From the NCBI GenBank assembly GCA_039881045.1, contig JAYWVB010000011.1, forward strand, positions 620,001 through 684,000: a DNA stretch of 64,000 bases, in the 5' to 3' direction. Below are positions 1 to 10,307 of the stretch, one piece after another (within the stretch, counting starts at the first letter, position 1; each line of letters begins with the position of its first letter). The notes under the pieces were generated by a model. The model was not told the DNA's origin. It did no database searches and worked only from the letters and a program-made list of their open reading frames with translations. Source of the DNA: Chaetomium olivaceum. Its lineage: Eukaryota; Ascomycota; Sordariomycetes; Sordariales; Chaetomiaceae. Position numbers and translations under genes: made by a program.

Positions 1-434
1 CCGCTGGCCTCCCTGTGCCCCAGCGCCGATCGTCAAGCTCTCCCGGCAGGTTGCAGTGGGGCTGCACGTGGGCTGGTTGCGGTGGTCGTTTCAGGTTCAA
101 GACCCACAGTTACAGGAGTTACGTACACAGCCGTTAGCAAGTCGTCTTGGCTCGGCCAAGTGGCTCGCTCGGTTGGACTCGGCCAACGCACACGGAAGGA
201 ACCTCTCTCAACTTCTCGGAGCGGTCAATCTTTTGCTTTTGTCGGTGCTGGGCATCAATTTGAATTCGGGTTTGGTTTGTGAAGGGATACTATCATCAAC
301 CGCTATAATCAACAAATACTGGCTAAGTTGGACCTACGCCGGCATGCATTCCCGCGCTTGACTCTCCTTGAACCCCCAGCAACAACAAACCGACTACGCC
401 GTGCCGATCACTGGTCACAGACGGCCCCAACAAG
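1..434. other. 5' flank of the phytase gene
   Basis: No gene is supported here. The stretch lies directly upstream of the phytase start at 435 and probably holds its promoter and 5' leader. Short open frames overlap in several frames without recognisable domains. I see no clear TATA box. Confidence 0.4.
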
Positions 435-2068
435 ATGACCTCGCTCATGGAATGGTTCCGCAGGGGCCGTTCTGGATATGCGCCTCTTCCGGGCCCCAAC
501 GGGGGTCCCAACAACGGGGCTCTTGACCAAGGCACCCGGCCGATATGGACTCGACGCGCTACGAAGATTACCGGGCTCGCGCTGATGATGATCGTGGTGG
601 GCTATCTGGCTGTTACCTTTATGTCCGTCCTCGCTCGTTTCCCCTGACGTCCGCCAGAGCTAACCCCCGTACCCCAGGCAACCCGGAGCTCCAAAATGTG
701 ACACGCCTGACCGGGGCTACCAATGCGGCACCCCCGTTTCTCACTCTTGGGGCCAGTACTCGCCCTACTTCTCGGTGCCGTCCGAGATTGACGCCGCCAT
801 CCCCGAGGACTGCGAGCTGACATTTGCTCAAGTCCTCTCCCGCCATGGGGCGAGGGCTCCCACTTTCGGCAAGGCCTTGCAGTACGCTATCCTCATCAGC
901 AAGATACAGGATGGCATCTCCTCTGGCTCAGGCTCCTACGGCCCGGGCTTCGAGTTCCTTCGCAAATACAACTACGCCCTGGGCTCGGATCAGTTGACCC
1001 GTATGGGTCAGCAGGAGATGGTCAACTCGGGACTCAAGTTTTACTCCCGCTACCGCTCCCTCGCCAGCGAATCTATCCCCTTCGTCCGCGCCGGCGGCCA
1101 GGATCGCGTAATCCACTCCGCCGAAAACTTCACCCAGGGCTTCCACGCGGCCCTGCTCGCCGACCGCGAATCCACCGCACGCCCCCGCCTCCCTTACGAC
1201 ATGGTCATCATCCCGGAAACCCCAACCACCAACAACACGCTCCACCACGGCCTCTGCGACGCCTTCGAACACGGCCCCTACTCCACCATCGGCACCTCGG
1301 CCCAAACCACCTACCTGTCCACCTTCGCGCCGCCCATCACGGCACGGCTCAACGCCAACCTCCCCGGCGCCAACCTCACCGACCCCGACACCATCTCGCT
1401 CATGGACCTCTGCCCCTTCGAAACCGTCGCCTCCCCGCACGGCGGCCGCGCCACCCAACCAGCCCCCTTCTGCCACCTCTTCACCCCCGCCGAGTGGCTC
1501 CAATACGACTACTACCAGTCCCTCGGCAAATGGTACGGCTACGGCCCGGGCAACCCGCTCGGCCCGACCCAGGGCGTGGGCTTCGTCAACGAGCTGCTGG
1601 CGCGGCTGACGCGCACCGCCGTGAAGGATGGGACGAGTACCAACCGCACGCTGGATGGGGATAGGGCGACGTTTCCGCTGGATAGGGCGCTGTATGCGGA
1701 TTTCAGTCATGATAATGACATGATGGGGATGTTGGGGGCGTTGGGGGTCTATGACGGGGTGGGGATGTTGGGAAATGAGACGCGGCAGGAGCCGGAGGGG
1801 AGTGGAGGGTTTGCGGCGGCGTGGGCGGTGCCGTTTGGGGCGAGGGTTTATGTGGAGAAGATGCGATGTGCGGTGGAGGGACAGGGTGGGAAGGGGAGGG
1901 TGGAGAGGAGGGCGGGGAGGTTGAGGAGATGGTGAGGGTGTTGGTGAATGATCGGGTTATGAAGTTGAAGGGGGTGGTGCGGATGAGAGGGGGATGTGTA
2001 GTCTGGGACGGTTTGTGGAGAGCATGGCGTTTGCGAGGGGCGATGGGAGGTGGGACTTGTGCTTTTGA
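435..2068 (+). CDS. phyA: 3-phytase / histidine acid phosphatase, C-terminus frameshifted
   Basis: Hydrolyses phytate by the histidine acid phosphatase mechanism, probably outside the cell. Exon 1 is 435-622 and the intron 623-677, with GT..AG borders and a GCTAAC branch site; exon 2 starts at 678. The join gives the family's CDTPDRGYQCG segment. The N-terminus has a hydrophobic anchor (about residues 44-62) instead of a classical signal peptide. The catalytic RHGARAP motif lies near 840-860 and the proton-donor HD pair (FSHDND) near 1705. The uninterrupted frame stops at 1935, but the conserved tail EEMVRVLVNDRVM continues in another frame (from 1923), and the last block, ending WDLCF, in a third frame with a stop at 2066-2068. 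Both shifts fit single-base losses in G-rich DNA. Either the base calls are wrong or the tail is decayed; the catalytic core is intact. Family identity is firm. Confidence 0.9.
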
Positions 2069-2724
2069 TGGATGTGATATGATAGCTATGATACCCCGGT
2101 TACGTATGAATTGCATTGACGGGAGTTGAAGCGGAAAGATACAAATTACAGGTTACACATTGTATTCCTGTGTGGGTGTTTCTTGTCATGTTTCATCCCA
2201 CTTATCTAGTGAAGATCCTGGCCTATACGGTTCTCGTCTTATCATTGCTAGGTGCTATTGTATAAGTCATGCACTTTCGTATTCTGCTACAGCAACTCAT
2301 GCACAGTAGGTACACTAACTCTTTCGGACCTATTCTTACATACATTACATGAACCTACCTGACACTAACAAGCAAGTCAGCAACTGAGGTGGGGTCTTGG
2401 CAAGATTCATCGATCGATGCAGGCTTGGCATTGGCGGGGCTCGCAAGTGGGCGGAGGGGCTCCATGCTGCTTGCGGGTTCCGGGCCCTTCGGGAGCAGCC
2501 AAACGCAGCCAAACACAGCCATAGGGTGACACAAGCTGCCGGGCCGCAGCAACTTCCAACTTGCGCTTTCATTTCCTCCATCGCGCAACCAACTTCGTCG
2601 TTAAAGCCGAAATCTCCCCTCTTCCCCAATGTCGACCTGCGCGCTCGCCCATCCCAATTGATCGTCGTAATCCCCGCATCGACCGATTTCCAGAGCTGCC
2701 GCCAACAACAACCCAACCTAAACC
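2069..2724. other. Intergenic, phytase 3' end to next start
   Basis: About 650 bp holding the phytase 3' flank and the leader of the next gene. The open frames are shadows with no domain. Nothing else is seen. Confidence 0.4.
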
Positions 2725-3740
2725 ATGAACACCGCAGGCGCGGTCGTCCTCGCCCTCGTCCTGCTGCTGCTAGCAGCGGGCGTCGGCTGGGTCATCTTCA
2801 CCCGCATCCGCGCATCCCAACTCGGCGTATGTCCCTCTTCCCCTCCCATCCCATAATCCATCCCATGATCCAATCTATCCCATGATCCATCCCATCCCAC
2901 CCTATCGCATCCTCTCCACCTCCCCTCCCACCAACCCAACACCCAACCCAACCCTTCCAACCCCAAGTACATTACCAAACCAAAACCCTGACTAACCGCC
3001 CCCATCCACGCCAACAGCTCCCCCCACCCCCTCTAAAATCCTACATCCCCTTCGCCAACCGCTCCCCGACCCCCTACACCGGCCCCTCCCCCGCCTCCGG
3101 AGGCGGCATCACGGGCTGGTTCAGCAACATATTCCGCCGCGGTGGCGGCCGCAACGCACGCACCGCGGCAGGCGCCTACGAGGGTCCCTCGCCTTCGGGA
3201 CCGGGGAGTTATAACGCGGGGTATTCGGGTAGCCGTGGTGGTGGTGGTGGTGGTGGTGGTGGTGGGGTGGTGGTGGTGGTGGTGGTGGTGGTGTTTGAGG
3301 AGGATGATCCGTGGGACTCGAGGGTCGGCGGGTATAACCCGTATGAGGAGGAACGGGAGCTGGGGTTGGTGCCCCCCGGGGCGGGCGGGGGAGGATACCA
3401 TGGTGGTGGTGGTGGTAGTAGTGGGGGTGGGGAGGGGTATGCGATGAACTTGGCCGTGGCGCCGCCGGGCGGTGGTGGTGGCGGTGGTAGCGGGGAGCGC
3501 GGCGGGGAGGAGGAGAGGCGTGGTCGGCCGCGCAGTCGGTCGCCGGGTCCGGGCTCGTCTGCTGCTGGCGCGGGCGCGGGTGTGCCGAGGGTGGATCCGT
3601 TTGGGGATGGCGCTGAGCCGAGTAACTTGAGCTTGCGCGGGGTTAGTCCGAGGCCGATGGATGATGGCGCGTCGTTTGCGGCGAGGAAGGCGGCGAGACG
3701 GGAGGATGATCGGAAGTCGATGTTTAGGGAGGAGGTGTGA
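2725..3740 (+). CDS. Small single-pass membrane protein with Gly-rich, disordered tail
   Basis: Two exons, 2725-2826 and 3018-3740, with donor GTATGT, a CTAAC branch and a CAG acceptor, give 274 residues. The first 34 codons encode one hydrophobic helix (about residues 4-27), followed by a basic TRIRASQLG stretch; exon 2 starts LPPPPLKSYIPF. Similar fungal proteins are often loosely labelled 'acid phosphatase-like', but I see no phosphatase motif. The middle is a Gly run that turns abruptly into a Val run, encoded by one GGT/GTG microsatellite (3237-3294). Reading frame is the same on both sides, and the conserved WDSRVGGYNPYEE and ELGLVPP blocks follow. The C-terminus is charged (RKAARREDDRKSMFREEV). 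The role is unknown; the topology suggests a membrane anchor with a cytosolic low-complexity tail. Confidence 0.75.
3237..3294 (+). repeat. GGT/GTG trinucleotide microsatellite inside a CDS
   Basis: About nine to ten GGT units, one GGG and then about nine GTG units. The extra G changes the repeat phase, so the protein switches from poly-Gly to poly-Val without loss of frame. Confidence 0.9.
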
Positions 3741-4416
3741 GGGCCTAGCTGGGGGGGGGGGGGGTGGTTATCTGTTGGCGCTCTTTTGTCTGGTGCTGTG
3801 TTTCACGGGTTTAATGTTTCTTTTTTGGGGGAGGTGTTTCGGGGCCGGCTACTGTCTGGGCATTTCGGGATCTGGCAGGGACCTGGGCTGGGTTTGGGCA
3901 GGAGTTTGGCCGGCTGCTGGGTTTTGGGCAAAATCACTTACCATCTCTTATACATACGTTCGGTATCTTTCTTCGTCCTGTCCGAAAACTGTAGTTCTTT
4001 GTGGCGACCGTGGTATTGCCGTTCTAACCAAGCATGCTCGTCTGAGGGCGGCGATGGAAAGTTGTCGAGTGGCCAGGACGTGACAGACAGAGATGAGACC
4101 ATCAAGTCGTTGGCTGTTCGGAACAGGGTTGCGCGGGTTTTCTGCGTTGAAGAGGGGTAAGATTGAGTCCAGGGCCAAAAACACAGGTGACGTCTCTGTG
4201 TTTGGTTGCACGAAATACACAGAAAACATCATGTTTCACTGTTGGAAGCAAAGGAACGAAGGTCGACCGATGGAGCCGTTTTAGACGTTCCGTGAGAACC
4301 CGACTAGCTAAAGCTGAGAAACAATGTACTGTCCCACTATATGTACGTACAAAACTGAGCCAAACCCCTTTTCACGCACCCAATCTCATTCTAACCCCGA
4401 CAGGCTGATTGAGCCC
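3741..4416. other. Convergent intergenic region
   Basis: Lies between the stop of the membrane protein (+) and the stop of the dioxygenase (-), so it holds two 3' ends. A G run sits at about 3751-3763. No gene is supported. Confidence 0.4.
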
Positions 4417-5701
4417 TTACTCCTTCGCGCGGCGGTTGATACCACGACCGCAGCCCTCCTCGGGTGCGGCGCTCTCATCAGCAGCAGCAGCGGCAGCAGT
4501 AGTGGCGGGAGCAGCGCTCTCAGCCGGCGCCGCCGTGCCCGTAGGCACACCGCTAGGGAAACCACCCGGGCCGCCGGGGCCACCGGGGCCGCCGAAACCC
4601 CCACTCGGGTTTGCAACACCACCGTTCTCGCCGTAGTACACAGCCGGGTTGATGGCCTCCGACCTGGACGAGTCAATCCCAAAAGCGATCCACGCGAACA
4701 GACCATCCTCAATGCTGTCGCCGAGCAGGGTGTACTCCATGACGGGATCCACGCCCTCGGTGCCCGCCTCCTGCGCCATGATGAAGTCCTGCTCGTTGGT
4801 CGTCAGCGCCTGCGTGTTGCTGGCATACGGCTCGGTCTTCTCGACCGCGGTAATGAGCGTCTGATCGAAAAAGGTCTGCCCGATGTGGCTGGCATAGTTG
4901 GACAGCCCCAGCGTCTCGTTGGCCTGCAGCGTCGCGTTGGTGTGCACCATGACGTGGATGTGCGCCGTGCGGCCCACGTAGTGGCCCGGGAAGATCGACT
5001 CGAACTGGGCGACGCCGTCGGCGCTGGTGGGCTGAATCCCGCGCAGGAAGGTGTTGTCCAGGTTGGAGGCGTCCGTGGTGTCGCCGTTGCCGTTGGCGAC
5101 CACGCCGCCGTAGACGCCCGTCGCGTTGCAGTGCCAGATCTCGAGGTAGACTTCGGGGATCGGCTCGCAGGAGTCGATGTCGATGACTTGGAAATCGAGG
5201 AGGAGCGGCACACCGGCCTGGCCTTCCACGACATCTTCGCGGACATACTCGCCGGCGACGTCTGGGAAAAGGGGGTGTTAGTGTGGTGAATCAAGGGGTG
5301 GTGAGGGGGCTGGGGATGAAAAGCTTACAGTACGGTCCCTGGGTGACCTCAGGGGTCAGGAGGCACGACTTGTAGCCGGCAAAGAGCGTGGCGGCGTCGG
5401 TGTTGCGGGTGTAGCCCAGGGCGGTCTTGTTGTGGTCGGTGGCTAGGACGTCGTCGATATCGCGCTTCTTGAGGCCGCGCTTCTGGCGGGCCTTCTCGAC
5501 GACGGCCTGGCGTCTGGCCACGTTACGGGCGTTGGTGCCGCGGGCCTTGAGTTTGTCGGCGCAGTGGGCGAGAGACGTCCGCTTGACCGACTGGAGGTAG
5601 CTGCGGCGCTCGGCAGCCTCCTGGGTGACGTCGTGGCCCGGGTGGGCGGCGACGATGCTGGCGAGGGCCGCGAGGCCGGAGAGAGCCTTGGTGAAGTGCA
5701 T
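4417..5701 (-). CDS. Secreted intradiol ring-cleavage dioxygenase
   Basis: Predicted non-heme Fe(III) enzyme that opens catechol-type rings between the hydroxyls; extracellular fungal forms act on lignin- or tannin-derived aromatics. Exon 1 is 5701-5329 and exon 2 is 5261-4417; the 67-bp intron has GTAAGC, CTAAC and CAG. The product is 405 aa. Residues 1-19 are a signal peptide (MHFTKALSGLAALASIVAAH). Joining the exons rebuilds the family motif GPYYVAGEYVR, which supplies an iron-ligand Tyr; the second Tyr lies further on, and the two His ligands are in HIHVMVH. The C-terminus has a GGPGGPGGPGG run and an Ala/Thr-rich tail, common in secreted fungal members. The frame is intact and a TATA-like box lies 89 bp upstream. 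Natural substrate is unknown. Confidence 0.92.
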
Positions 5702-7215
5702 GTTGAGGTAGGGTCAATGGGATGGAGGATGAGTAGGTAGGGAAGTTGATAATAAGGGATCTGGTCAAGAAGCCGTCGTCTAGTCCATCTTTATACTCCC
5801 TTGGGACTACACCTTGCCCCATAGCCCCGTACGATGCACATCTATATCCCCATCAACATACGCGGTCGGAAGGCAAAGCCATCCGGTTTCCCAGGGCATT
5901 CCCCGTCCACCAACCAGATGTTTCATGATCGTCACCCGAGTTGCCATTGGTGCTCCTAGGATGCGACTCCCCGCGCTGGTCTGCCGGCGCGAGCCAGGAT
6001 CACGATGCACTGGAACATTAACTCCCGGGTATGAATGCCGTTTTGAGCCTCCCTGGTCGGCATCTACCGCACTCCCGGCGCTAGACCTGCTCGCCCGCTG
6101 CTTGGCCCGAGCTTGGTTGGACTCATAGTGATTAAGGGGCACTGGGGGCCGTCGTGACGCGCAACCTTTCAAGTTTAAGCGGATATATGGTGGAGTCGGG
6201 ATTACGCACCCCCTCCCACATCCCGAACCGGCGGCCTTCTTCCGGTACGGGCGGTGATCGACGGTTGGAAGTGGGACTGCCATTGAGGAAACACCGGGTC
6301 CATTGAGAGAATTACCTCGACGGTGATTGGGCAATGGCATCAAGAGCGTTATCACGACGACGAGGCCCGGGAGCACAACTAGGATATCCTCGCCAGCAAT
6401 CCATTAGGGATTATAGAGGTGGTAGGTTTAATTTTGAAGCATACGCGTCCACTGTAATTGCACCGGCCATATTGCGAGTGTATCAATGCATTTTCAGCAC
6501 GGGTACCCATCACAAATAGTTGGAAAGAGCGCGAAGAAGATTAGCATCTATAGCAACACACCGCAGTTGTTGCTCGGAGTCATGGTAGCCAGGTTCGGTC
6601 ACGGGCATTGTCCCACAGGTTAATCGCCTAGCTTGCCATTCATTTGTAGCGATCATTCCAGCGTTTGTAATTAAAGCACACAGGTGCGTAGTTTTCACTG
6701 GCAAGCATGGTAGCCCCAATGCCAGGTTCACACTTGGCATAGCGATAATAATACGTTTAATCTATCGTCGTCTTGAATTAGAGGGACGGCATGATAACGA
6801 GTGTCGACAGAAAATCAGTTAATACAATTAATCAGACTTTTTTGACAACCCTCCTAGACTGGCACTATGAGATAGGTTGATGGCACTATTCCGCGTCCCC
6901 TTTGGCGGGCTAACCATGCAATATCATGAGATCGTATCAAGTGCGCGTGCGAACCGGGGATCACCCCGTTTCAGACGAAGTTCATTTGTGGACGGGATAC
7001 ATCCATGTAAACCGCTTTCTGACTGTATTCCAACCCCACCGCTACTCTCTCTTCATGTCACTTCGCCACATCATCTGCCATCTGCGGGAGCTCAAGATAG
7101 AGTCAATAGATACATAGCCGCTATGCTACCAGAGCAAATCTAGGCCTCCCAAACCACGTCACTGGCCCACTGTCCATGCCTCTTTAAACCCCTCGTTCAC
7201 CGCTTAGCAGCCTAA
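5702..7215. other. Gene-poor intergenic region
   Basis: Holds the dioxygenase promoter, then more AT-rich sequence with only short open frames. From about 7050 it matches, with divergence, the sequence starting at about 8690 (see the duplication entries). No gene is supported. Confidence 0.4.
5790..5795 (-). promoter_or_regulatory. TATA box of the dioxygenase gene
   Basis: TATAAA on the minus strand, about 89 bp upstream of the start codon at 5701. Confidence 0.45.
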
Positions 7216-7700
7216 TCAACCGTCAATCTGGTCAACCAGGTGCAGCCCTTCGGCCGCGGTGACACGCTGCTCCGCCAGATTAACATTATCCCAGATGTCA
7301 TCTATGATCTTTTGAGCGTCTGCCGAGTCTTCACTCAAGCTCTGTAGCTTGTCCAGTTCAAGCTCAAATGTGAGTGAGTCCTCTTGCCTGGCCTTTTCAA
7401 CATGATTCCGCAGCTCGGCATCGTTCAATGCGGCCGCCCTTTCGACAACGTCCGCCCATCTTGTCTCCCATTCTTTCCGCACTTTGGCTGCCTTCGGCTC
7501 ATATCTGGAATCGTGGTAACTTTGGGACATGGTTGCGGTTTCGGAAGCGTAATTGTGTATGTACTTGCTGACCTTTTTCCCTTCGACGTGTGTGGAAGCG
7601 TTCTTATTGCTCTTGAATCAAATAAACTTGGTGATAGTATTGCTTATCAATACGAAGCTCCTACAACTGACCTGGATAGGGGAGATGTATAAATATTCAG
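7050..7700. repeat. Local duplication, copy A
   Basis: Diverged copy of 8690-9470. Exact matches include 20 bp at 7121-7140 versus 8761-8780 and about 15 bp at 7059-7073 versus 8698-8712. The encoded proteins align over about 90 residues in the same order and strand. Copy boundaries are approximate. Confidence 0.7.
7216..7530 (-). CDS. Orphan 104-aa helical protein, paralogue A
   Basis: Not recognised. The 104-aa product is charged and predicted mostly helical, with no signal peptide or membrane segment. It matches the frame at 8884-9150 closely: KEWETRWADVV against GEWEMRWAVVL, LRNHVEKARQEDSLTFELEL against LRQIVEEAKERDRPEFQATL, and IIDDIWDNVNLAEQ against VRDSIWSGVDCAGN. Conservation of the protein while the flanking DNA has diverged argues that it is, or was, a real gene. 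Start at 7530 is the first Met and is where the similarity begins. It may belong to a lineage-specific family. Confidence 0.6.
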   Translation of the reverse strand: MSQSYHDSRYEPKAAKVRKEWETRWADVVERAAALNDAELRNHVEKARQEDSLTFELELDKLQSLSEDSADAQKIIDDIWDNVNLAEQRVTAAEGLHLVDQIDG

Positions 7701-8689
7701 TTCACTAAAGATAATCTACATTGAACCTTTGGAGTGTGGTAATCGAGGCAGCTGATGGTAACACCCACGGATTACAGCCTATACAGTTGGAAGTTGTGGT
7801 ATCTGATTCTCCGGTATTTAAAGTCGCCTTTGATTTCTTTTATGAGTGCCTTATAGTGAACATTTGTCTCGTAGATATCACGTAGTTGGTGCAATACGCC
7901 AAATGTTACCGAGCCATGTGTCTCCGACCGCCGCCAACAAAGACAAGGCTTGTAGTTCACAGGCTAGTAGCACCGGACACCGAGGGATCAAAGCTCTTTG
8001 TTGCAATTCTAGAAGCAACACTCAGAGTTTACAAGCATGGTCTGTTGCATCAATAAGTGTGATAGTGATCATATGCTGCTTACCCTAGATGACCCAAATC
8101 TCAAGTTGCTTCCTTTAGCTACGACAGCTTCAATTGCACATCTCACCGTGTCATTAGACATCTACACACCGGTTGAGAGACCATATCAGCTGACGTCAAA
8201 CAAAGAAAGATAATTGGAGCCCCGAGCCATGATATTATTTCAGAGGTTCACCTTCAGTGGCATCGATTTCGAGTTAGCGCTCCTCAGCACACAGGTAGTT
8301 TCCCTTCGCAGGCATGTTGACCCCAACGGTTACGTTACGCCTAGCACACTAAAATGAGGATGTTTAGTGTGTCATCGACCCGAACGAGAGAGAAGGAATA
8401 ATGAATTACGAGCATCCGGGGAAAGACTTAATGCATTGTGGGTTAAGTGCCTTCGAAACCCTGCTGAACATACGTAGGTATATGAAATAGGTAGGTTAAT
8501 GTTAGTATTGCGGCCCCTTCGCCCGGCGGCCCCGGCCCCTTCGCTCGACCAACGGTGCAATAGCTCAGGGCCGTATTAACTGCGTGTACTACTCACCAGT
8601 AATCAGACGTACTTCATTCAGGTATTTATCAGACACTCGCACACTTGTGAGTCAACTGATAGCCTTGGGAACCAGACTTCTGCTCGCTT
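7531..8689. other. Intergenic region between duplicate copies
   Basis: Short open frames only. No domain, RNA gene or clear repeat was recognised apart from the edges of the duplication. Confidence 0.35.
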
Positions 8690-9470
8690 TTTATGCCACT
8701 TCGCCACATCAGTGTCTCCGTAGGAACCCAAAACGAAATAAGTACGTAAATGTTCAACCCCTATGCTACCAGAGCAAATCCCGACCCCCCAAACCAGGCT
8801 ACTAGCCCACAGCTCATACATCTTCCTACCCCTTGCGGGCGACCAGCACGCTTCCTAGCATCACGTGTAGTATGGGGAAGCCTCCGAGTGTTGAGTCCGG
8901 TCAAGCATCTCTAGGAGCTTTGTCGTCCTGACATAGTTCCCCGCACAATCAACCCCAGACCAGATGCTATCTCGGACTATTAGGTAATGTTCCAGGTTGT
9001 CGCTCAACTTCGGTAAAAATGCGAGTGTAGCCTGAAACTCGGGCCTGTCCCTCTCCTTCGCCTCTTCGACTATTTGCCGCAACGTAGGGTTGTGGAAGGC
9101 GTCCGCGTCCTGGAGAACGACCGCCCACCTCATTTCCCACTCACCCGTCATCCTCTTCGCCCATTCCTCATCTATGCATGTATCGCAGCGTTCGTATGCC
9201 CGTAATACGGATTCCGTTGCTTCCACAACACAACCACATACCGGTTGGCATATGTACCTGGGTTGACTCGTGGTTGGAGATTTGGGAGTGCGCCATTCTG
9301 TACGTTCTTGTTGGGTTTCCCCTGCAAGAGTTATATAACCGTGCTTCTTCTTCTTCTTCTTCCAGAAATTGACCATATTTGGTTGATGGGTGATGAGAGG
9401 GTGATGCGGGCTACCACGAAGCTACTACATATTCTATGGGCAGGTGAGATGTATATATACACAGATCCTC
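8690..9470. repeat. Local duplication, copy B
   Basis: Partner of 7050-7700 in direct orientation, about 1.65 kb away. It carries the second orphan paralogue and the shared 20-bp block at 8761-8780. Confidence 0.7.
8861..9376 (-). CDS. Orphan helical protein, paralogue B
   Basis: Not recognised. The open frame is 171 aa. Only the part from KRMTGEWEMRW (about 9155) to LLEMLDRTQ matches paralogue A, so the true start may be the Met near 9151. The longer N-terminal part includes a Lys run from a CTTCTT microsatellite (about 9345-9362) and is doubtful. The matching part keeps the Trp residues (EWEMRW, DSIW) and the charged helix pattern of copy A. There is no signal peptide or membrane segment. 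The C-terminus extends past that of copy A (HSEASPYYT). Confidence 0.5.
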   Translation of the reverse strand: MVNFWKKKKKKHGYITLAGETQQERTEWRTPKSPTTSQPRYICQPVCGCVVEATESVLRAYERCDTCIDEEWAKRMTGEWEMRWAVVLQDADAFHNPTLRQIVEEAKERDRPEFQATLAFLPKLSDNLEHYLIVRDSIWSGVDCAGNYVRTTKLLEMLDRTQHSEASPYYT

Positions 9471-10307
9471 CATCATACTTTGCATGTCCTACTTTAGCAT
9501 GTCTTACTTATCAATGCTGATTCGTATTGTTGGCAGAAACTATCACGGGTTCTGCCCCCATCTCCTGAAAGCCGCGTTGGTTGATGCTCGCTGGCCAACG
9601 TCGAGTGTTTTCATCTAGGTGACGCACGCTTTTACTACTGGGTTTGGATATATCCGCGCTGGCGCGGTATGCTAAATCTTAGGCACCCGGTCATGTGTGT
9701 TCGAAGATAATGGTAATTGTATGTAGCTCAAAGGATAGGTGGTATCAGTAGACGCTGACGAACCTTTGTTGAAATAGGGAAACAGCATTGAATCATGAGC
9801 ATTAGTCCGGTGTAGTTGGAAGTGTGCGGATGGTCCATCAAACGCTACTTTAGCTACGCACTCAAAAGGCCCAAGTAGCGGATTGGCTTCCCGGGCCACA
9901 ACAGCAAACCTACCTAGGTACGTATCATTGATTCACGCCCATTCCAGGAACGCCTGCAATTTAACTATTTTGCATTCATTATCCTTTTTGATCTACCGTT
10001 CTCTATGATAACCCCACGCCTGACCCAAACCAGGTCATAATCATCAGGTCATGAACAATCATCAAAGCAAACCAGTGCCCTGCTTCGCCGTCATGCCCAA
10101 AACGCCAGTAAAGCAACCGTAACAACACCATGCGCCACATGCATCCGATATCCAAACCGCACGCTCGTGTACCGCGTGTCCGTTACGCCGCCATGCACCG
10201 CCCGAGACCCAAAAAGGAAAAACCACACCATGCCATGTCGTACACCATTTTTCTTCCTCTTTTCCGTCGTTCCCACACTCTTCCTTGCACGCATTACCCC
10301 TCCAAAA
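9471..10307. other. Intergenic region before the MFS gene
   Basis: Downstream of the MFS stop codon. Only short, unsupported open frames are seen. Confidence 0.35.

Noticed and set aside
928..1710. 260-codon minus-strand frame
   Set aside because: Antisense shadow of the phytase; Arg/Gly/Val-rich composition with no domain.
4324..5289. 321-codon plus-strand frame
   Set aside because: Antisense of the intradiol dioxygenase exon.
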